This document shows, in pieces, positions 55,215-64,000 of a stretch of DNA of 64,000 bases. The notes under the pieces were generated by a model that was not told where the DNA came from, made no database searches, and saw nothing but the letters and a program-made list of their open reading frames with translations. Where the stretch lies: contig OZ242331.1 of the NCBI GenBank assembly GCA_965208275.1, positions 248,001 through 312,000 of the forward strand, given 5' to 3'. Source of the stretch: Bin5 sp022827195 (lineage in GTDB: Bacteria > Chloroflexota > Anaerolineae > Caldilineales > Caldilineaceae). Every line of letters starts with the position of its first letter. The first letter of the stretch is position 1. The translations under genes and the position numbers were made by a program.

Positions 55215-56249
55215 TCAGTCGCGATGGCCGCCGTAGAAGGGGCTATCCCGGTAGCAGAACAGGTCCCAGAAGTTCATCGGGTAGGGGGCGGGCAGTTTGC
55301 TGGCCTCGTTCAATTGCTGCGTCTCCTCGTCGGAGAGGCACAGGTCGAGCGCGGCCATGTTCGCGTCGTACTGCTGCTGGTTTCTCGCTCCGATGAGGAC
55401 AACGTCGCAGGTCCCCGATTGCAGCAGCCAGCGAATGGCAACCGTGGGAATCGTCGCTCCGTGACGGCCGGCGATGGCTTCCACCAGGTCGAGGGTATTC
55501 CAGTTGCGCTCGACGGCCAGGCTCTTCCAGGAGCTGCTCTCGGTGTCGATGTTCGCTGCCGTGCGCGATTCGGGGGGAGGTCCTTCGTCGCCGCGGCTGT
55601 AGCGGCCGGTGAGAAAACCCTGGGCGAGCGCGCCCCAGGCGATGATGGAGACGTTCTGATCGCGGCAGGCGGGAATGACGGCGAACTCGGCTACGCGGTC
55701 GGCCAGCGTGTACCAGATCTGGTTGGATACGAGCGGTGTGAGGCCGAACTGGCGGGCATACATATTGGCCTTGACCACCTGCCAGCCGCCCCAGTTGCTG
55801 ACGCCGGCGTAGCGGATTTTGCCGGCGCGCACGAAGTCGTCGAGGACGCGCATCGTCTCTTCGATCGGTGTGTAAGGGTCCTGCACGTGGCACTGGTAGA
55901 GATCGATGTAGTCGGTGCCGAGGCGTCTGAGACTGTCCTCGATATTGGTTGTCAGGTACGCGCGCGAGAGGCCGAATGCGTTGGGCCGCATCGGTTTTTC
56001 CACCAGCCAGGCGCCCTTTGAGCCGACGACGAAGCGGTCGCGGCGGCCGCGGATGATTCTGCCCACGGAGAGCTCGGAAAGACCGCCGCCGTAGATGTTG
56101 GAGGTGTCGAGGAAGTTGCCGCCGGCGTCCAGGTAGATGTCGGCCATGTCGCGGCTTTCCTGGTCGGTCATCCAGGTGCCGAAGGGGATGGCCCCGAGGG
56201 CGAGGCGCGAAACCTCCAGGCCTGAGTGCCCCAGATTGCAGTATTCCAC
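55215..56249 (-). CDS. Aldo/keto reductase
   Basis: A 344-residue NADP-dependent reductase. The catalytic tetrad is D48 (FLDTSNIYGGG), Y53, K78 (VGSKGAW) and H121 (YQCHVQDP). WLLQSGTCDVVLIGARN binds the cofactor. GTG 56249 follows AGGAGG by 6 nt. It is 48 nt upstream of the M20 gene. It is of the type that reduces aldehydes or keto-sugars; the substrate is not known. Confidence 0.92.
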   Translation of the reverse strand: MEYCNLGHSGLEVSRLALGAIPFGTWMTDQESRDMADIYLDAGGNFLDTSNIYGGGLSELSVGRIIRGRRDRFVVGSKGAWLVEKPMRPNAFGLSRAYLTTNIEDSLRRLGTDYIDLYQCHVQDPYTPIEETMRVLDDFVRAGKIRYAGVSNWGGWQVVKANMYARQFGLTPLVSNQIWYTLADRVAEFAVIPACRDQNVSIIAWGALAQGFLTGRYSRGDEGPPPESRTAANIDTESSSWKSLAVERNWNTLDLVEAIAGRHGATIPTVAIRWLLQSGTCDVVLIGARNQQQYDANMAALDLCLSDEETQQLNEASKLPAPYPMNFWDLFCYRDSPFYGGHRD

Positions 56250-56300
56250 GGTTGACCTCCTGCCGGTTCGGGACGGAATTCCGCTACGGCGCGCGCGGCG

Positions 56301-58178
56301 CTACCAGTCGAGGGTCTGCTCGTCCATGTAGCGGGTCGTCTTTTTCCAGAGCGTAACGTTGTCGCGGTAGTGGTCGCGCTGGTAGAGCGGGCAGAGTTTG
56401 CCCGGCGGATCGATGTAGACGATGTCGTGCCCCTTGCGGACGAGAAGGTACCAGCGGTTGTTGATGGTCACGCGGTCGGTGCGTTCGCCGATGGGAAAGT
56501 TGAGGCGCACCGACTGCTTGCCGCGCACGTCGCCGACCTGGGCGTAGCGGCCGTCGAAGGTGATCTCTCTCGCGCTGTCGTCAACGAAGCAGCTCACCTG
56601 GCCCAGGTCGACCCAGGCCGGCATCCGCACGGCCAGCCTGCAGTCGCGTTTGACGTGGAGGTCGACCTGCCCGTTGTAGGGGATGTGGCTGTCGACGTCA
56701 ACGGCCCCGTGCGTGCGGTTGAGCAATAGGTTGACGTTGACGCGGTCCCCATTCGTGCCGACGATGCCGCGCCAAACTTCGTATAGACCGCGGACAGCGT
56801 TGGCGGTGCAGCAGTGCATGATGCCCTGCACGTGGCCGAGGCGGTCGCCGAAAGGGGTGCCTTCGAGGAAGCGGGTGAGCATGAAGTCGACCCAGTCGTT
56901 GGGGGCTTGCCAGCCGGCGTAGGCGCCGATGTTGCGCTCGCCGACCCGTTCGGTCGTCATGGGCCAGCGGGCACTGCTGTCGCGGTCGATCTGTGAGGGC
57001 GGTTGGCCTAGGTGGAGGCGGTAAATCCAGTCGGCGCGGGTCAGCTGCCCCTCGGCGAGCTGGTTTCGGGTCCAGTGGTCCGCGTCGTCCCAGTAGTGGT
57101 CGCCTAATCCGGCCTCGGCCTGGCGCACGGCAATGCGGACCATGTCTCCGACCTCGCACAGCTCGCAGGACTGGTGATGGTCTATGACCGATTCGGGGAA
57201 GAATCCGGTGATCGGCTCGCCGTGCTGGATGGCAACGGGGAAGGCCTGCGCGGCAAAATCAAGGATCTCCTGGTCGCCGCTGGCGAGGGCGTATTCGAGG
57301 CAGGTGAGGATGGTCATGGCGTGGTGGTGGAAGTGGACGACGTCGTGGCGGGGGCCGCTGGGGTCGGGGTTGTCGGGCAGAAAGCGGTAGTTGGCGTCGA
57401 AGTACTGGCCCTCGCGGACGATGTAGCGGCAAATCTTTCCGGCCAGATCGAGCGAAGGCTGGTAGCCGCTGACGCGGTAGAAGTCGATCAGGCGGCGGCC
57501 CGGCCAGGTGGCGTAGGCCGCGAAGGTGCCGAGGGGCCGGGGCTGCGCGGGGTCGCCGCGCTGGCCTGGGGCGAAGACCCACTGGGGAATGTAGGCCATG
57601 TCCTCTTTGTATGGCACGGAGAGCCTGCCGAGCCCGTCGACAATGTCGCGGCCGATCGGTTCCCAGAAGGAGCGATCGTCGAGGACGGCAAGCGTGGAGG
57701 CGACGCCGAGCGCGATGCCGTTGACCTGCTGGTCGATCATCTGGTCGCCTTCGAGGCCGCCGGGGATGTCGGGCCGGATCAGCCCGGGTCCATTGACCGG
57801 CGAGGCGACCTGCCCGTCGGAGCCAATCATGCGCAGCAGCACCTCGCGCCAGCGGTCCTCGACGTGAATGCCCTGTTCCGACCCGCACATGATGCGCATG
57901 CGCGGCATGGCTTCGAGGAACTTGAGCGTGATGCCGGTGTCGGAGCCGTCATGGTACATGACGGGCGGGTTGAAGCGGAACGAGGCCTTCCAATAGACCC
58001 GGTAGTCGGCTTCGGGGTCGGTCGGTTCCACCATGCCGTTGACGGCGAGCCGGGCGCGTTCGGCGAGGTCGAGGGTGGCGGGCGTCCAGGCTTCGTTCCG
58101 GAGCCCTCGCCGCAGGCTCTGCGGTGGAAGAGGCGCGTCGGGCCGGATGTATAAGAGCTCGTGAGAGGTATCTGCCAT
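56301..58178 (-). CDS. GH127-like alpha/alpha-barrel protein
   Basis: A 625-residue protein without signal peptide. A helical barrel region (about 80-470) precedes a C-terminal beta domain. Two features resemble GH127 beta-L-arabinofuranosidases, which use a Zn-bound Cys nucleophile: SCELCEVGDM (C338, E339, C341, E342) and the Cys pair MHCCTANAVRGLYEVW (C456, C457). GH127 identity is inferred from this Cys/Glu arrangement and fold order, not from full-length similarity. GGAGAATCC precedes ATG 58178. Adjacent to a transporter, it probably cleaves an imported glycoside. Confidence 0.6.
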   Translation of the reverse strand: MADTSHELLYIRPDAPLPPQSLRRGLRNEAWTPATLDLAERARLAVNGMVEPTDPEADYRVYWKASFRFNPPVMYHDGSDTGITLKFLEAMPRMRIMCGSEQGIHVEDRWREVLLRMIGSDGQVASPVNGPGLIRPDIPGGLEGDQMIDQQVNGIALGVASTLAVLDDRSFWEPIGRDIVDGLGRLSVPYKEDMAYIPQWVFAPGQRGDPAQPRPLGTFAAYATWPGRRLIDFYRVSGYQPSLDLAGKICRYIVREGQYFDANYRFLPDNPDPSGPRHDVVHFHHHAMTILTCLEYALASGDQEILDFAAQAFPVAIQHGEPITGFFPESVIDHHQSCELCEVGDMVRIAVRQAEAGLGDHYWDDADHWTRNQLAEGQLTRADWIYRLHLGQPPSQIDRDSSARWPMTTERVGERNIGAYAGWQAPNDWVDFMLTRFLEGTPFGDRLGHVQGIMHCCTANAVRGLYEVWRGIVGTNGDRVNVNLLLNRTHGAVDVDSHIPYNGQVDLHVKRDCRLAVRMPAWVDLGQVSCFVDDSAREITFDGRYAQVGDVRGKQSVRLNFPIGERTDRVTINNRWYLLVRKGHDIVYIDPPGKLCPLYQRDHYRDNVTLWKKTTRYMDEQTLDW

Positions 58179-58209
58179 GTCGGATTCTCCTGAGCTGATC
58201 GACGACGGG

Positions 58210-59262
58210 TTATGGGTGGGCAGCGGGTGAAATCTGTGCGTCGAGCGTTCCGGTCAGCTGCAGCTCGTGGGCGCGGTGGCAGCTGACGGCGTGGCCGGGC
58301 GAGATCTCTTCGAGCACGGGTGTCTCTTCGCGGCAGACGTCCTCGGCGTAGCGGCAGCGCGGGTGGAAGTAGCAGCCGGACGGCGGGTTGGACGGATCGG
58401 CGACCTCACCTTCGAGGATGATTCGCTGCGAGCGCATGCGCGGGTCGGGCTGCGGCACGGCTGAGAGGAGTGCTTCCGTGTAGGGATGTTTGGGCGACTC
58501 GAAGAGCTCCTTGGTCTCCGCTGTTTCGACGACGCGGCCGACGTACATGACCGCGACGCGGTCGCAGATATGCTTGACGACGCTGAGGTCGTGGGCGACG
58601 AAGAGGTAGGTCAGACCGAGCCGGTTTTGCAGCTCCAGCATCAGGTTGAGGATCTGCGCCTGGACGGAGACGTCGAGCGCGGAGACCGGCTCGTCGGCGA
58701 CGACGAGGCTGGGGCTGAGCGCGAGCGCTCGGGCGATACCGATGCGCTGGCGCTGGCCGCCGCTGAAGGCATGGGGAAAACGCTGGAGGAATTCGGGACG
58801 GAGCCCGACCAGGCCGAGCAGCTCCTCCACGCGATCGATGCGCTCCTGGCGGTTGGTGACGCCGTTGACGAGCAGCGGCTCGCCTATAATGTCGAATAGG
58901 GTCATGCGGGGGTTTAGCGACGAGAAGGGGTCCTGGAAGATCATCTGCATCTGGCGGCGCAAGGGCTGCAGCTCGTCCCGCGAGAGATTGGCGATGTCGA
59001 CCATGGCGCCGTCGTCGGTGCGGAAGTGGACCTCGCCATCGGAGGGTTGAAGGGCGCGCACGATGCAACGGGAGGCCGTCGTTTTGCCGCAACCGCTCTC
59101 ACCCACGAGGCCGAATGTCTCGCCGCGGTTGACACTGAAGTCGATGCCGTCAACCGCGCGGACCTGCCCAACAACGCGCTGAAGGAAGCCCTTTCGAATC
59201 GGGAAGTGTTTACGCAACTCTTTGACTTCGAGTAGAACCTGTTCGTCTTGCATATCACTCAT
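58210..59262 (-). CDS. ABC transporter ATP-binding protein (OppF/DppF-like)
   Basis: A 350-residue ATPase: Walker A GESGCGKT (54-61), Q-loop Q110, signature FSGGQRQR (166-173), Walker B LVVADE (186-191). The C-terminal extension with HPRCRYAEDVC is characteristic of oligopeptide-type ATPases. ATG 59262 lies 8 nt after the preceding stop. It powers the transporter with the gene at 59271. Confidence 0.95.
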   Translation of the reverse strand: MSDMQDEQVLLEVKELRKHFPIRKGFLQRVVGQVRAVDGIDFSVNRGETFGLVGESGCGKTTASRCIVRALQPSDGEVHFRTDDGAMVDIANLSRDELQPLRRQMQMIFQDPFSSLNPRMTLFDIIGEPLLVNGVTNRQERIDRVEELLGLVGLRPEFLQRFPHAFSGGQRQRIGIARALALSPSLVVADEPVSALDVSVQAQILNLMLELQNRLGLTYLFVAHDLSVVKHICDRVAVMYVGRVVETAETKELFESPKHPYTEALLSAVPQPDPRMRSQRIILEGEVADPSNPPSGCYFHPRCRYAEDVCREETPVLEEISPGHAVSCHRAHELQLTGTLDAQISPAAHP

Positions 59263-59270
59263 GGCAGCAG

Positions 59271-60338
59271 CTAACCGTCCGCGCCGCCCTCCGGCTCCTG
59301 CTCGTCGTGCGGGTGATAAAGAAAACAGCTTACCTGGCGTTCATCGCCCACCGTGTGCAGCTCGGGCTCATGCCGGTCGCAGACTCCTTCAATGACGTCA
59401 GGGCAGCGCGGGTGGAAAGGGCAGCCGACGGGCCGGTTGTAAGGATGGGGAATGGTGCCGGTAATGGTTGGAAGTTGCACCTTGGGCGTCGAGTGAATGC
59501 TAGGGATCGAGCGCAGCAGCGACTGCGTGTAGGGATGCTTTGAATCACCGAAGACAGCGTCGACGGGGCCCTCCTCGACGACGCGGCCCAGGTACATCAC
59601 CACGACCTGATCGGCCATCTCCGCGATTACCCCCATGTCGTGGGTGATCAGCATGATTGCCATCCCATTCTGTTCCTGGAGGGAGCGCAGAAGATCGAGA
59701 ATCTGCGCCTGGGTAGTCACGTCCAGGGCGGTCGTGGGTTCGTCGGCGATGAGTAGTCTTGGTTCACAGGAGAGCGCGAGCGCAATCAGGGCGCGCTGAC
59801 GCAGGCCGCCGCTTAGTTGGAACGGATAGGCGTCAATGGCCCCCTCGGCCCGGGGAATACCTACCAGGCTGAGCAGTTCGACCGCCAACTCGCTGGCTTC
59901 CTGCTTGGTGAGTTTGCGGTGCAGGCGGGCAGCGGCCATTATCTGGTTGCCGATCGTGTGAACGGGGCTGAGCGAGGTCATCGGCTCTTGGAAAACGAGC
60001 GCGATCTCGGCGCCGCGGATCGAACGCATCTCTCTGCTGCTGTCGCCAAGAGAGGTCAGCGCGATCTCGTGCGCCTGGCCGTTTTCGGATTCGCGGCGCA
60101 GCAGGATTTCCCCTTCGACGATTCGGCCCGGGCGGGGCACGATGCCGAGAATGGAGAGCGCGGTAACGCTCTTGCCGCAGCCGCTCTCACCGACGATGCC
60201 GAGTGTCTGTCCAAGGTGAACGTCGAAGCTGGCGCCATCCACGGCGCGGACCACGCCCTCGTCGGTGAAGAAGCTTGTTTTGAGGTTGCGAACGGACAGA
60301 ATTGGTTTGACGTCGTTCTGCATGGTTGCATTGGTCAT
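59271..60338 (-). CDS. ABC transporter ATP-binding protein (OppD/DppD-like)
   Basis: A 355-residue ATPase: Walker A GESGCGKS (50-57), signature LSGGLRQR (175-182), Walker B LLIADE (195-200), C-terminal CPFHPRCPDVIEGVC. ATG 60338 has no strong ribosome site; ATG 60323 is an alternative. It is separated from the permease genes by a 355-nt gap with a possible antitoxin remnant, an unusual break in this operon type. Confidence 0.95.
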   Translation of the reverse strand: MTNATMQNDVKPILSVRNLKTSFFTDEGVVRAVDGASFDVHLGQTLGIVGESGCGKSVTALSILGIVPRPGRIVEGEILLRRESENGQAHEIALTSLGDSSREMRSIRGAEIALVFQEPMTSLSPVHTIGNQIMAAARLHRKLTKQEASELAVELLSLVGIPRAEGAIDAYPFQLSGGLRQRALIALALSCEPRLLIADEPTTALDVTTQAQILDLLRSLQEQNGMAIMLITHDMGVIAEMADQVVVMYLGRVVEEGPVDAVFGDSKHPYTQSLLRSIPSIHSTPKVQLPTITGTIPHPYNRPVGCPFHPRCPDVIEGVCDRHEPELHTVGDERQVSCFLYHPHDEQEPEGGADG

Positions 60339-60509
60339 TAACTAGTGGTCAGTGGCCAGCGACGGGCCTACGTCAGATTCCTCACTTGTTATTTCTTGCG
60401 AGGCAGAGTCGTCGGGATGCCGTATCCTTTGAGTGTTTGTTTGACGGACTCCGACGGCCGGGGACGACTTGCCTCTGGCGACTAACTTGCCCTTGACTCG
60501 AAGAATGGC

Positions 60510-60629
60510 TCAAGACAATTGAGCTACCGTGATTTCGGGAATCCCGCTGAGGTCGATGTCGTCATCTTCCATTTCTATCAACGCTTTCCAATTCGTCTGC
60601 GAATCCTTCAATGTAGGGGCTTCGTTCAT
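60510..60629 (-). pseudogene. Antitoxin-like fragment (BrnA-type N-terminal segment)
   Basis: A 39-residue frame with TNWKALIEMEDDDIDLSGIPEIT, resembling the DWxxLxxMxDxDIDxSDIPE segment of BrnA/CopG-type antitoxins. It stops at TGA 60510-60512; continuing past it, the same frame reads AILRVKGKLVARGK, plausible for such proteins. This suggests an antitoxin broken by a stop, but the region is short. CGGAAAG lies before ATG 60629. No toxin gene accompanies it. Nothing else is seen in 60339-60693. Confidence 0.4.
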
Positions 60630-60693
60630 CTTTCCGGTGGTCTGACTATAGAGAAAGTCTTTTTCATTGCAACGTCGATTCCCACCTGACACA

Positions 60694-61812
60694 TCAAACG
60701 CCATACGGGTCGGCAGCGTCGCGCAGACCATCGCCCATGAAGTTGAAGGCCAGGGTCACCACGATCACGGGGACGGCCGAGACCAGCAGCCAGGGCGATA
60801 GCGCGACGGCCTCGACATTCTGCACCTGTTGCAGCATGACGCCCCAGCTGATAGCCGGTGGGCGCAGGCCCAATCCCAGATAGCTCAACGCCGTCTCCGC
60901 CAGGATCATGGCCGGGATAGACAGCGTGGCGGCGGCGATGATATGGCTCTGGAAGGAGGGTATCATGTGCCGGAAAATGATGCGCCTGCGGCTGCAACCT
61001 GCCAAGTCCGCGGCCGTCACAAAGTCCTCCTCGCGCAGGGAAAGAAAGCGGCCGCGCACCTCGCGTGCCAACCCTGTCCAGCCGCGTAAGGCGATTACAA
61101 TCGTAATGGCAAAGTAGATCTGCTCGACGCTCCATTCGCGGGGAAAGGCGGCGGCCATGCCCATCCACAACGGGATGGTGGGAATCGAACGCAGAATCTC
61201 GATGAGGCGCTGGATAGTGGAGTCAATCGCGCCGCCATAGAAGCCGGAAATCCCGCCCAGCAGCACGCCGAGCACGAGGCTGAGCGCCACCGCCACCAGG
61301 CCAATGGTGAGCGAAGTGCGGGTCGCGACCATCATGCGCGACCAGACATCGCGCCCCTTTTCGTCCGTGCCAAGCAGGAAGAGTGACTCCGCGGCGGTAG
61401 CGCCCTCGACGCCGATCAGATGGCGGTCCGTGCGGATGAAGCCGAAAAGCTTGTACTTGTAGCCGCGCGCGAAAAAGCGCACTGGCAGCTTATTGTTGGG
61501 GTCTGCCACGTAAACGCGTTTGAAGGTTTTCAGATCACGCTCGCCGGATACTGCGTAGACATGGGGTCGGAAGCTGCCATTGTCGAAGAGGCGTATCGGC
61601 TGGGGCGGCATCAGCAAGCGGTAGGCCTCGGTCGTGTTGGGATCGGTGTAGGCGAGGAAGTCGGCGCCCAGCACGACGACATAGAAGGCGACGACGACAA
61701 AGGTAGCCACCACCGCCACGCGGTGCTTGCGGAAGCGCCACCACATCAGTTGCATCTGACCGGCAACGAAGATCCGTTCCTCGCTGTCGGCAATTGCGTG
61801 TTCTTCGCTCAC
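60694..61812 (-). CDS. Oligopeptide-type ABC permease (OppC/DppC-like) with extra periplasmic segment
   Basis: A 372-residue permease, longer than the usual roughly 300. TM1 lies near residues 31-53. About 90 residues follow before LFLLGTDEKGRDVWSRM, much more than in ordinary DppC; this insert should lie outside the membrane. The binding-protein-dependent transport loop is EEDFVTAADLAGCSRRRIIF. GTG 61812 follows AGGTGA. Confidence 0.92.
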   Translation of the reverse strand: MSEEHAIADSEERIFVAGQMQLMWWRFRKHRVAVVATFVVVAFYVVVLGADFLAYTDPNTTEAYRLLMPPQPIRLFDNGSFRPHVYAVSGERDLKTFKRVYVADPNNKLPVRFFARGYKYKLFGFIRTDRHLIGVEGATAAESLFLLGTDEKGRDVWSRMMVATRTSLTIGLVAVALSLVLGVLLGGISGFYGGAIDSTIQRLIEILRSIPTIPLWMGMAAAFPREWSVEQIYFAITIVIALRGWTGLAREVRGRFLSLREEDFVTAADLAGCSRRRIIFRHMIPSFQSHIIAAATLSIPAMILAETALSYLGLGLRPPAISWGVMLQQVQNVEAVALSPWLLVSAVPVIVVTLAFNFMGDGLRDAADPYGV

Positions 61813-61884
61813 GATTCACCTGTTATGCGCGGCACGCACGGGTGGGTGGGAACCGGCGCCCCGGCACACGCCACTGATTTCCGG

Positions 61885-62877
61885 TTACTGAACCATTCCA
61901 AATCGGATGCGCGGGTCGATCCACATCAGCAGCAGGTCGGATAAAAATGTGCCGATGACGGTCAGGGCACCGAGCATCATGACGATTGTCCCCGCCAGGA
62001 ACATGTCCTGGGCGACAAGGGAGCCTAGGAGCAGAGGGCCGAGCGTGGGCAGGCCCAGCACGACGGAGACGATTACGCTGCCCGACAAGATATAGGGCAG
62101 AAGATAACCGATGGTGCTGGCGAACGGATTCAGGGCCACGCGCACCGGGTATTTCAGGACGAGACTGCGCTCCGACATGCCCGCGGCGCGGGCGGTGATC
62201 ACGTATGGTTTGCGCAGTTCATCCAGCAGGTTGGCGCGCATCACGCGGATCAGTTCGGCGGTGCCGCTCAGGCCGATAATGATGGCAGGCAGCGGAAGAT
62301 GATAGAGCAGGTCCTTCACTTTGCCCCAACTCCACGGCTCCAACTGGTATTCGGGCGAGAAGAGCCCGCCGATGTCGGAGTCGAAGAGGGTGAAACCGAG
62401 ATACATCAGCACCAGGGCGAGGAGGAAACTGGGCACCCCCAGCCCGATGAACCCGATGAAGGTGAAGACGTAGTCGCCAACCGAGTACTGGCGCACGGCC
62501 GAATAGATGCCAATTGGCAGGGCGATGGCCCAGGTCAGAATGATCGCGCCCAGCGAGAGTACCATGGTCATGGCGAGGCGGTCGCCGATCACGTCGAGCA
62601 CCGACTTGCGCCACATCATCGAGGTACCGAAATCGCCGCTGAAGACGCCGCCCATCCATTTGAGGTACTGCACGTACATCGGTCTGTCGAGCGCGTACTG
62701 GCGGCGCAGGGACTCGAAGTGCTGCTCCGAGACGTTGGACTGCGTGGCAGACAGCTGGGCCATGTAGGCGTCGACGAAGTCACCGGGCGGCAGCTGGATG
62801 ATGACGAATGAGAGCACCGTGACCGTCCACAGGGTGAAGATGGCGAGGACGAGTCTCCGGGCGGCGTAGGCGAGCAT
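61885..62877 (-). CDS. Oligopeptide-type ABC permease (OppB/DppB-like)
   Basis: A 330-residue permease: N-terminal RRLVLAIFTLWTVTVLSF membrane segment, then GDFGTSMMWRKSV, and the cytoplasmic loop RKPYVITARAAGMSERSLV. ATG 62877 was chosen to match the family N-terminus (MLAYAARRL); an in-frame upstream start would add 17 residues atypical of the family. It lies 72 nt upstream of the partner permease. Confidence 0.92.
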   Translation of the reverse strand: MLAYAARRLVLAIFTLWTVTVLSFVIIQLPPGDFVDAYMAQLSATQSNVSEQHFESLRRQYALDRPMYVQYLKWMGGVFSGDFGTSMMWRKSVLDVIGDRLAMTMVLSLGAIILTWAIALPIGIYSAVRQYSVGDYVFTFIGFIGLGVPSFLLALVLMYLGFTLFDSDIGGLFSPEYQLEPWSWGKVKDLLYHLPLPAIIIGLSGTAELIRVMRANLLDELRKPYVITARAAGMSERSLVLKYPVRVALNPFASTIGYLLPYILSGSVIVSVVLGLPTLGPLLLGSLVAQDMFLAGTIVMMLGALTVIGTFLSDLLLMWIDPRIRFGMVQ

Positions 62878-62950
62878 TGGGACTCCGGCGGCTAGAGGCC
62901 GGCAGCCAGGGGAAACTCCCCTGACCACCGGCTCTGCGGTTCAGAACTGA

Positions 62951-64000
62951 CTAATCCTTGAAGTAGTAGGTGGGTGGATGGCTGGTTGCGGGCGTGCGGC
63001 AGTGCTGCGCCGGGCACTGGTTGCGCGGCACATTGCCCAGCCTGTTGCTGGTGACAGCGATGCCTGCGCCCTGGCCGACGGTGCCGATCTGCCAGACCTC
63101 ATCGACGACGAGCGACCAGATCTCCTGGGCGAGCTTGTTGCGTTCGTCGCCGCCGACGCCGTAGCCCTGGCGGAAGAGATCAAGCGCATGCTCCATTTCC
63201 GGATAGGGCGGCGCCATGCCTTCCTCGCCGCCGCTGTTGTACCAGCGGGCGATTTCGGGCCCCATGTAGGCTTCAACAAGGTTGACCGGCAGCACGTGGC
63301 GCGGGTAGAGCCAGAGCGCCGAGGAGCCACCGTTGGTCCAGACTGCGAGCTGATGATTGTTGGCGCGCGATTCGGTCTCGAACAGGCTGCGCTCCTGGAT
63401 CTTGAGGTCGGCCCACACGCCGATCGCCGTCCAGTGGTCTTTGATCATCTCAAGCATGCCGTCCCATTCCCAGCCGATGTTGGCGGGGGCGGCAAGTTCG
63501 ATGCGCAGCCGGTCGCCGGAGCCGTCGGGTCGCAGGCGCCAGCCTTCGTCATCCTTGGCCTCGAGGCCGACCGAGTCGAGCAGTGCGTTGGCCTGGTCGG
63601 GGTCGAAGGTGGCCCATTTTTCGACGTACTCTTCGCCGGGCGTGGAGGGCAGGCTGGCCGCGATCATGGACGAGCCGGGCACGCCCAGCCCGAGGAAGAT
63701 GGCCTCATTGATCTGGTCGCGCCGGATGCCCATTGAGAGCGCGCGGCGGAAGTCACGGTTTTGGATCAGTTTCTGGATTTCGGCGTCCCCGTCGTAGCTG
63801 TGATTGAAGCTGACGACGTTGTTGTGGAAGAACGCGCGGCTCATGTCGATGCGGTAGTTGCCCTCCTCCATGTTTTCGAGGAAGACGGGCAGTTTCGAGA
63901 TCGAAATGTGGCGGGCCTGGTGGTCGTATTCGCCGGCGATGGCGCGCAGCGCCAGCACCTCGCTGTCCTGCGCCAGCGTCACCACGATTTCGTCGATGTA
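62951..64000 (-). CDS. Peptide-type ABC solute-binding protein, C-terminal part (cut by right edge)
   Basis: The frame is open through the right edge, giving the last 349 residues of an SBP family 5 protein; the true start lies outside. Segments DFRRALSMGIRRDQINEAIFLG and MIKDHWTAIGVWADLKIQERS are typical. It ends 73 nt before the permease gene, so it is the binding protein of this transporter. A second family 5 binding protein begins at the left edge, but the two belong to different gene groups. Confidence 0.92.
   Translation of the reverse strand, partial: YIDEIVVTLAQDSEVLALRAIAGEYDHQARHISISKLPVFLENMEEGNYRIDMSRAFFHNNVVSFNHSYDGDAEIQKLIQNRDFRRALSMGIRRDQINEAIFLGLGVPGSSMIAASLPSTPGEEYVEKWATFDPDQANALLDSVGLEAKDDEGWRLRPDGSGDRLRIELAAPANIGWEWDGMLEMIKDHWTAIGVWADLKIQERSLFETESRANNHQLAVWTNGGSSALWLYPRHVLPVNLVEAYMGPEIARWYNSGGEEGMAPPYPEMEHALDLFRQGYGVGGDERNKLAQEIWSLVVDEVWQIGTVGQGAGIAVTSNRLGNVPRNQCPAQHCRTPATSHPPTYYFKD

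Noticed and set aside
1..64000. CRISPR arrays, prophage genes, integrases
   Set aside because: No regularly spaced direct repeats, no phage structural genes and no tyrosine or serine recombinase motifs were seen. The IS is the only mobile element supported.

Overview
The window looks like an accessory, carbohydrate-rich region of a high-GC Chloroflexota bacterium, probably of the Caldilinea type. That placement is inference. It rests on the solute-binding lipoproteins (twin-Arg leader, an ASC or AAC lipobox, then an Ala/Pro/Glu-rich linker), on the large number of phytanoyl-CoA dioxygenase (PhyH) paralogs, and on transporter sets that lack their own ATPase. No rRNA, convincing tRNA or CRISPR array was seen.

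Left part (1-29843, mostly + strand). A peptide-type solute-binding protein gene runs off the left edge on the minus strand. A complete insertion sequence (1188-2642, with inverted repeats and an 8-bp target duplication) sits between its promoter and a rightward promoter. Then come PhyH, a Gfo/Idh/MocA dehydrogenase, a PIG-L deacetylase, an isochorismatase-like hydrolase and two more PhyH genes. A sugar ABC set (binding protein and two permeases) follows, leading directly into a divergent GroEL paralog, a BNR beta-propeller protein and another PhyH. Next are a DUF433/DUF5615 toxin-antitoxin pair, a cytochrome P450 and a larger PhyH. A second sugar ABC set has two tandem copies of its binding protein, duplicated together with promoter, leader and trailing stem-loop. 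After it come another PhyH and three xylose-isomerase-like TIM-barrel proteins; two of these carry a Cys-rich C-terminal tail.

Middle part (29960-50617). A five-gene + strand module holds an NHL-repeat/Yip1 membrane protein, a DUF5696-like secreted protein, two permeases and a binding protein. It converges on leftward genes: a decayed GH4 alpha-galactosidase-type gene, a GH36-like protein, an internally deleted PhyH remnant, an FMN/Fe-S/FAD reductase, and a tight operon of DegT aminotransferase, MDR dehydrogenase, epimerase, PhnX-type phosphonoacetaldehyde hydrolase and Zn alcohol dehydrogenase. A second PhyH remnant lies at 50477-50617.

Right part (50694-64000, all minus). A long leftward operon encodes a dipeptide/oligopeptide-type ABC transporter (binding protein cut by the right edge, two permeases, two ATPases), a GH127-like protein, an aldo/keto reductase, an M20 hydrolase, two TIM-barrel isomerases and a PhyH. 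The overall picture is uptake and dismantling of complex or modified glycans and related small molecules, with repeated recruitment of 2-oxoglutarate oxygenases. Gene duplication, decay and one transposition event are all visible.
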